Source: CAZIRF01 sp964541755
GTDB lineage: Bacteria > Spirochaetota > Spirochaetia > Treponematales > Breznakiellaceae
Direction of reading: 5' to 3'
Assembly: GCA_964541755.1 (NCBI GenBank)
Contig: CAZIRF010000044.1
Location: 1-24,682, forward strand
Length of the DNA: 24,682 nucleotides
Below the pieces are notes generated by a model. The model made no database searches. It was not told the DNA's origin and saw only the letters and a list, made by a program, of their open reading frames with translations. Each line of letters begins with the position of its first letter. Positions within the stretch are counted from its first letter, which is position 1. The position numbers and the translations under genes were made by a program. Below are positions 21,751-24,682 of this stretch, piece after piece.

Positions 21751-21759
21751 AACCAGGCC

Positions 21760-22116
21760 TCATTCCACGTTGAGGACGTCTTTGAAGACCGTCTTGAGTT
21801 GGGCCTTGGGCAGGGCGCCCTGGGCCATTTGGGGCTTGCCCTCGAGGGGAACGAAGAGGAGGCTGGGGATGCTCTGTATCCCGAAGGCCGCCGAGAGCTC
21901 CTGCTCTGCATCGGTATCAACCTTGTAGATGTTGAGCTTGCCCTCGTATTCCTTGGAGAGCTCGTCGAGGATGGGGCCTACCATCTTGCAGGGCCCGCAC
22001 CAGTCCGCGTAGAAATCCACGACACAGGGAAGGTCGCCCTCGTACTTCCAGTCCTCGTTCTTTTCGAAGTCGAACACCTTCTTCTTGAAATCTTCAGTCG
22101 TCAATTTGATGCTCAT
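21760..22116 (-). CDS. Thioredoxin
   Basis: A 118-residue thioredoxin with the active site WCGPC (Cys40, Cys43), the following PILDELSKEY helix, KVDTD, and the cis-proline in SIPS (Pro84). It reduces protein disulfides in the cytoplasm; there is no signal sequence. Residues 14-30 (VFDFEKNEDWKYEGDLP) are slightly longer than in E. coli Trx and typical of a Bacteroidetes/spirochaete/clostridial subgroup. ATG 22116 has GGGAGGG 6 nt upstream; the frame is open further upstream to 22203, but that stretch crosses the AT-rich promoter and is non-coding. It is a single gene, convergent with the dehydrogenase and divergent from the acetyltransferase. No thioredoxin reductase is nearby. Confidence 0.93.
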   Translation of the reverse strand: MSIKLTTEDFKKKVFDFEKNEDWKYEGDLPCVVDFYADWCGPCKMVGPILDELSKEYEGKLNIYKVDTDAEQELSAAFGIQSIPSLLFVPLEGKPQMAQGALPKAQLKTVFKDVLNVE

Positions 22117-22160
22117 GCGCACCCTCCCGCTGGGCCCAAGCGGCCCGGATTGATATATAG

Positions 22161-22189
22161 AATATAATATATGTAGTTCGGGAGGGCAA
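22161..22189 (-). promoter_or_regulatory. Candidate promoter of the thioredoxin gene
   Basis: On the reverse strand TTGCCC (22184-22189), 17 nt, then TATATT (22161-22166), inside a strikingly AT-rich block in an otherwise GC-rich region. The predicted leader is about 40 nt. A perfect TATAAT is also present on the forward strand (22163-22168), but without a -35 at the right distance. Confidence 0.6.
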
Positions 22190-22242
22190 GTGCGTTGGGT
22201 CATTTATTCGACCTGTCAAGAATGGATATTGCCCGTAGGGGA

Positions 22243-22280
22243 TTGCACCTGGAGGGATAGTGAAATACTGTAATACAGTA
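22243..22280 (+). promoter_or_regulatory. Possible promoter overlapped by the palindrome TACTGTA-A-TACAGTA
   Basis: A 15-bp palindrome with 7-nt arms lies at 22266-22280, 20 nt before the acetyltransferase ATG. TTGCAC (22243-22248) is exactly 17 nt upstream of TACTGT (22266-22271), so the left arm may be the -10 element. A dimeric repressor bound there would block transcription. The palindrome is certain; the promoter is weak and inferred. Confidence 0.45.
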
Positions 22281-22299
22281 CGAGAGGGAGGGCATACTG

Positions 22300-23481
22300 A
22301 TGGAGCTTCGAAAGATAAAGGCTGCGAAAGACAAACAGGCGTACCGCGAACTGTGCAAGTACTGCTTTGTGGATACCTCTGGCTGGACAGACGGGATGCT
22401 CAGCTATGCCAAAGAGGACTGCGCCGTTTACGGGGCCTTCGAGGAGAATCTGCTCAAGAGCGCCATCATCTCGAAACACTACGAGATAAACCTCTTCGGT
22501 TCGGCGCAGAAGATGGCCGGTATATCGGCTGTGGCCTCGTACCCCGAGTCGCGCAACAAGGGCTTTGTGCGGGCCCTCCTGCAGAGAATCCTGGCAGATG
22601 AGCGGGCGGCCGGAAGGACGGTATCCTGTCTCTATCCCTTCAGCTTTGCCTACTATGCCAAATTCGGGTACGGGCCGATGGGGGAGTACCGCCATGTCTC
22701 ATTTTCACCCGAAGATATCCGTCCAATAGAGGGGGCTCTGGCCATGGTTCCCTTTGACGGCTCCAAGCGGATGTTTGAAGATGTGCATTCGCTGGGGGCC
22801 GCCTGGCTTGAGCGCTTCGATTTTTCATCCCGCAGCAAAAAACAGGACCACAAGGATTTTGCCCGGGAGGTCAAGGACAAGAGGAAGCGACTCTACCTGT
22901 CATATCGCGACGGGAAGGCCTGTGCGGTTCTGCAATACAACCTGCGACCTACGCAGCCCCATGCCTCGGAACTCGTTCTCGAGACACTCCGATGGACGGC
23001 GCCCGAAGGCCTCCGCGACCTCATGGCCCACTTGGCCAGTCACAGGGGCCAATGCGAAAAGATTAGCGGTGATATCCCCCAGTCTGTTCCCTTCCACCTC
23101 TTCTGTTCAGAACCCCGCCTCGAGACCAGCGTCATCCGCTCCTGGATGGCCCGCCCCCTCGACGTCAGGGCAATTCTCGAAGCAAAACTGGCCGATGGAG
23201 CTTCGGGCGACAGAGCCTTGGTGGATGAGCCCTTCACTTTTTCGGTGGAGGACCCGATGCTCCCCCAGGAGACGGCCAGCTATACCGTGAGCCCCGACGG
23301 CGTTCAAAAGAAGGACCACGACGGCACAAACCCGCTTGCGCTCCCCGTCCTCTCTGGCCTCCTCTTTGGCGGCTATAGCGCCAGGGAAGCAGTGGACGCA
23401 GGCCTCTGTGGACCCTGGCTCGCGGAGCATGGCAAGTTTTTTATCAAGAAACGGGTGAACTACTTGAATGAGCGGTTTTAA
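22300..23481 (+). CDS. Eis-like GNAT N-acetyltransferase
   Basis: A 393-residue protein with the three-part layout of the Eis family: an N-terminal GNAT domain, a second GNAT-like domain and an SCP2-like C-terminal domain. The acetyl-CoA loop is VASYPESRNKGFVRALL (Arg85, Gly88). LYPFSFAYYAKFGYG (111-125) is the Eis signature; Tyr119 aligns with the general-acid tyrosine. In Eis the C-terminal carboxylate of a terminal Phe serves as base, and this protein also ends in Phe. Mycobacterial Eis acetylates aminoglycosides at several sites as well as proteins; the substrate of this homologue is unknown. ATG 22300 has GGAGG 7 nt upstream. It is a single gene whose promoter region carries a palindrome. 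It is convergent with the FMN-enzyme gene. Confidence 0.87.
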   Translation: MELRKIKAAKDKQAYRELCKYCFVDTSGWTDGMLSYAKEDCAVYGAFEENLLKSAIISKHYEINLFGSAQKMAGISAVASYPESRNKGFVRALLQRILADERAAGRTVSCLYPFSFAYYAKFGYGPMGEYRHVSFSPEDIRPIEGALAMVPFDGSKRMFEDVHSLGAAWLERFDFSSRSKKQDHKDFAREVKDKRKRLYLSYRDGKACAVLQYNLRPTQPHASELVLETLRWTAPEGLRDLMAHLASHRGQCEKISGDIPQSVPFHLFCSEPRLETSVIRSWMARPLDVRAILEAKLADGASGDRALVDEPFTFSVEDPMLPQETASYTVSPDGVQKKDHDGTNPLALPVLSGLLFGGYSAREAVDAGLCGPWLAEHGKFFIKKRVNYLNERF

Positions 23482-23537
23482 GGGAAGGGGGGCCTCTTTA
23501 CCCAAAAGTCGTCGTATAAATGTGTGGATACCGCCCC

Positions 23538-24473
23538 CTAATCGCATACCCGCCGTCCGGAATCTTTGTGCCAAACAAGGGCCGCTTCGATATGGCTGAT
23601 ATCGCTCGAGGCGGTTCGGGCCATCGCGCCGGCGAGTTTTGCGGTCATGTCGTTTATCGCCGCCCTTACCCCCTCGGCGCCCTTCTCGCGCAGGGGGCCC
23701 ATCAGTGCCCTTCCCACGGATACCGCAGTAGCGCCCAGGGCGAGCGCCTTGAAGGCGTCCATCCCGCTTCCCACCCCGCAGTCCACGAAGATCGGCATGC
23801 GGCCGGCGACCAGCTTCGCGATGCCGGGTAGTGCCATGAGCGGGGGCACTGCGTAATCCATAATGCCGTGGTGGTGCGACACGACGATGCCCTTGACGCC
23901 CGCTTCAAGGCAGAGGAGGGCGTCCCGCTCGCTCAACACGCCCTTTACGATAAAGGGAAGATCCGTATGGCAAATAAACCTCTTGAGTTCCTCAAGAGAC
24001 TTTGGCGTAACCGGGTGCCCAATGACATTGTCATAGCAGCCATTCGAGTCGAAGGCATGGTCGAGGTCCATCCCCACCGCAAAGGCTCCGCACTTTTTAG
24101 CGTGCTCGAGCTTGTGGAAAATAATCTCGTTGTCGGCGTGCGGCTTGACGATCTTGATCGTGCGCGCCCCCGTCGCCACAACGGCTTCAAGCTCCTCTTC
24201 GCTCCCCATGCCAACCCAATGCACCGCATTGGCCCCCTTGGCGCCCCGCGCCATTTCGGCCATCCCATCCGTGCGCGTCCCATCCAAATGCGACAGCGCC
24301 GCCGTCATGACCGGTGTATCAAAGGTCTCCCCGTACAATTCCAATTTCGTCGACGGGACGACCGCCCCAATGTGCCGCATCTCGACAAGCAGGGAATCAA
24401 AATACTCCCGTGTAATCCGGTTGGAGTCTCCCGCCTTTGCGGGCGATGCGTTGGCTTTGTTGTTATTTGACAT
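23538..24473 (-). CDS. FMN-dependent alpha-hydroxy-acid oxidase/dehydrogenase family protein, atypical active site
   Basis: A 311-residue FMN TIM-barrel protein, shorter than classical glycolate or lactate oxidases (350-400). Family blocks: PSTKLELYGETFDTPVM, FIVKGVL with Lys177, GIVVSHHHGIMDYAVPP, and VDCGVGSGMDAFKALALGATAVSVGRA. The catalytic His is kept (His201), but the usual SNHGGRQLD reads SHHHGIMD, so the substrate-carboxylate Arg is Ile204. DGGVRRGTD reads DCGVGSGMD, so a second conserved Arg is Gly235. It probably binds FMN but may not oxidise simple 2-hydroxy acids. ATG 24473 has GGAGG 8 nt upstream and a perfect TATAAT 20 nt upstream. It lies downstream of the hsdR tail on the same strand but has its own promoter. 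Confidence 0.83.
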   Translation of the reverse strand: MSNNNKANASPAKAGDSNRITREYFDSLLVEMRHIGAVVPSTKLELYGETFDTPVMTAALSHLDGTRTDGMAEMARGAKGANAVHWVGMGSEEELEAVVATGARTIKIVKPHADNEIIFHKLEHAKKCGAFAVGMDLDHAFDSNGCYDNVIGHPVTPKSLEELKRFICHTDLPFIVKGVLSERDALLCLEAGVKGIVVSHHHGIMDYAVPPLMALPGIAKLVAGRMPIFVDCGVGSGMDAFKALALGATAVSVGRALMGPLREKGAEGVRAAINDMTAKLAGAMARTASSDISHIEAALVWHKDSGRRVCD

Positions 24474-24493
24474 GGTGGGCCTCCGAAAAGAGG

Positions 24494-24499
24494 ATTATA
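24494..24499 (-). promoter_or_regulatory. Extended -10 (TGC-TATAAT) of the FMN-enzyme gene
   Basis: On the reverse strand TGCTATAAT is a perfect extended -10 element, 20 nt before the ATG at 24473. The -35 position (TTCGAT) is weak, as is common for extended -10 promoters. The expected leader is about 13 nt and contains the Shine-Dalgarno. Confidence 0.6.
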
Positions 24500-24572
24500 G
24501 CATGGAGTGGTGATGCATCGAAATGCTGGAAGCGGACTTCAGTTATAGACCATTTCTGCCAATTGCATCTTC

Positions 24573-24682
24573 TCACTGCCCTTTCGTCAATTCTTCCGCA
24601 ATCATCTCTGCCTGTTTCAATACGGTTTCGGTTGCGAGCATTTGCATGTCGGGCGGGTAGCCGTACTTGCGCAGGATTCGTT
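24573..24682 (-). CDS. hsdR: Type I restriction enzyme R subunit, C-terminal end only
   Basis: Reverse-strand translation from the right edge gives 35 codons and TGA (24575-24573). The residues LRKYGYPPDMQMLATETVLKQAEMIAEE match the conserved C-terminal tail of HsdR proteins (LRxYGYPPDxxxxAxxxVxxQAE). HsdR is the ATP-driven motor and nuclease of type I restriction-modification complexes, working with HsdM and HsdS. Only the last few percent of the protein is inside the window; the rest, and probably hsdM and hsdS, lie to the right. The match is short, so the call depends on one motif, but that motif is distinctive. Confidence 0.75.
   Translation of the reverse strand, partial: RILRKYGYPPDMQMLATETVLKQAEMIAEELTKGQ

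Noticed and set aside
21729..21757. A CRISPR array
   Set aside because: Only one repeat-like unit is present, with no spacers, no second copy and no cas gene. A convergent terminator explains it better.
22163..22168. Forward TATAAT as the acetyltransferase promoter
   Set aside because: No acceptable -35 lies 16-18 nt upstream and the start codon is about 130 nt away. The same bases form the -10 of the reverse thioredoxin promoter.
22266..22280. LexA (SOS) box
   Set aside because: The arms resemble CTGT...ACAG, but only 3 nt separate them instead of the 8 of the E. coli box, so it is treated as an operator of unknown type.

Overview
The window (about 24.7 kb, GC-rich, with a visibly less GC-rich stretch around 18.7-21.7 kb) is dense bacterial chromosome: about 20 protein genes on both strands, short intergenic gaps, many start/stop overlaps, no rRNA, tRNA, insertion sequence, prophage or CRISPR array. 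The gene content (ComFB-type small protein, HflKC, single-chain class I fumarase, GltS-type symporter, lipoprotein M16 peptidase, Eis-like acetyltransferase, short FMN-dependent alpha-hydroxy-acid-oxidase relative) would fit an anaerobic or fermentative spirochaete of the Treponema/Rectinema type. That placement is an inference from gene style; no marker gene is present to prove it.

Layout, left to right. 1-1138 (-): a GH43 glycosidase cut by the window edge. 1341-1652 (+): a ComFB-family protein, the family recently linked to cyclic-di-nucleotide binding. 1686-4309 (-): a GltS-type sodium/glutamate symporter translationally coupled to a PlsC acyltransferase that carries an extra zinc ribbon and C-terminal domain. 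4481-5842 (-): a MATE exporter. 6072-6284 (-): a small CxxC protein with its own terminator, divergent from a tatD-tcdA pair (6420-7941, +). 7956-13021 (-): a tightly overlapping four-gene operon, hflK-hflC-(membrane protein with a kinase-like but degenerate cytoplasmic region)-fumarase. 13186-18659 (+): an EamA permease, a lipoprotein M16 zinc peptidase and, after a gap holding three strong GC-rich hairpins, a membrane diguanylate cyclase with an intact GGDEF and I-site. 18735-21669: an AraC regulator divergent from a sugar-phosphate isomerase/epimerase and a Gfo/Idh/MocA dehydrogenase, which looks like a small sugar-use cassette. 21760-22116 (-): thioredoxin, divergent from an Eis-like GNAT (22300-23481, +). 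23538-24473 (-): an FMN-dependent alpha-hydroxy-acid-oxidase-family protein missing two hallmark arginines. 24573-24682 (-): the extreme C-terminus of a type I restriction HsdR subunit, which implies a restriction-modification locus just beyond the right edge.

The points most worth attention are: (i) the pseudokinase-like membrane protein embedded between HflKC and fumarase; (ii) a c-di-GMP pair, a synthase and a ComFB-type candidate receptor, in one window; (iii) four genes without a convincing Shine-Dalgarno (MATE, tatD, diguanylate cyclase, AraC), each with a -10-like hexamer ending 7-10 nt before the start codon, the geometry expected of leaderless mRNAs; and (iv) the triple-hairpin intergenic region before the diguanylate cyclase. 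No completely new system is demonstrated; these are testable leads.
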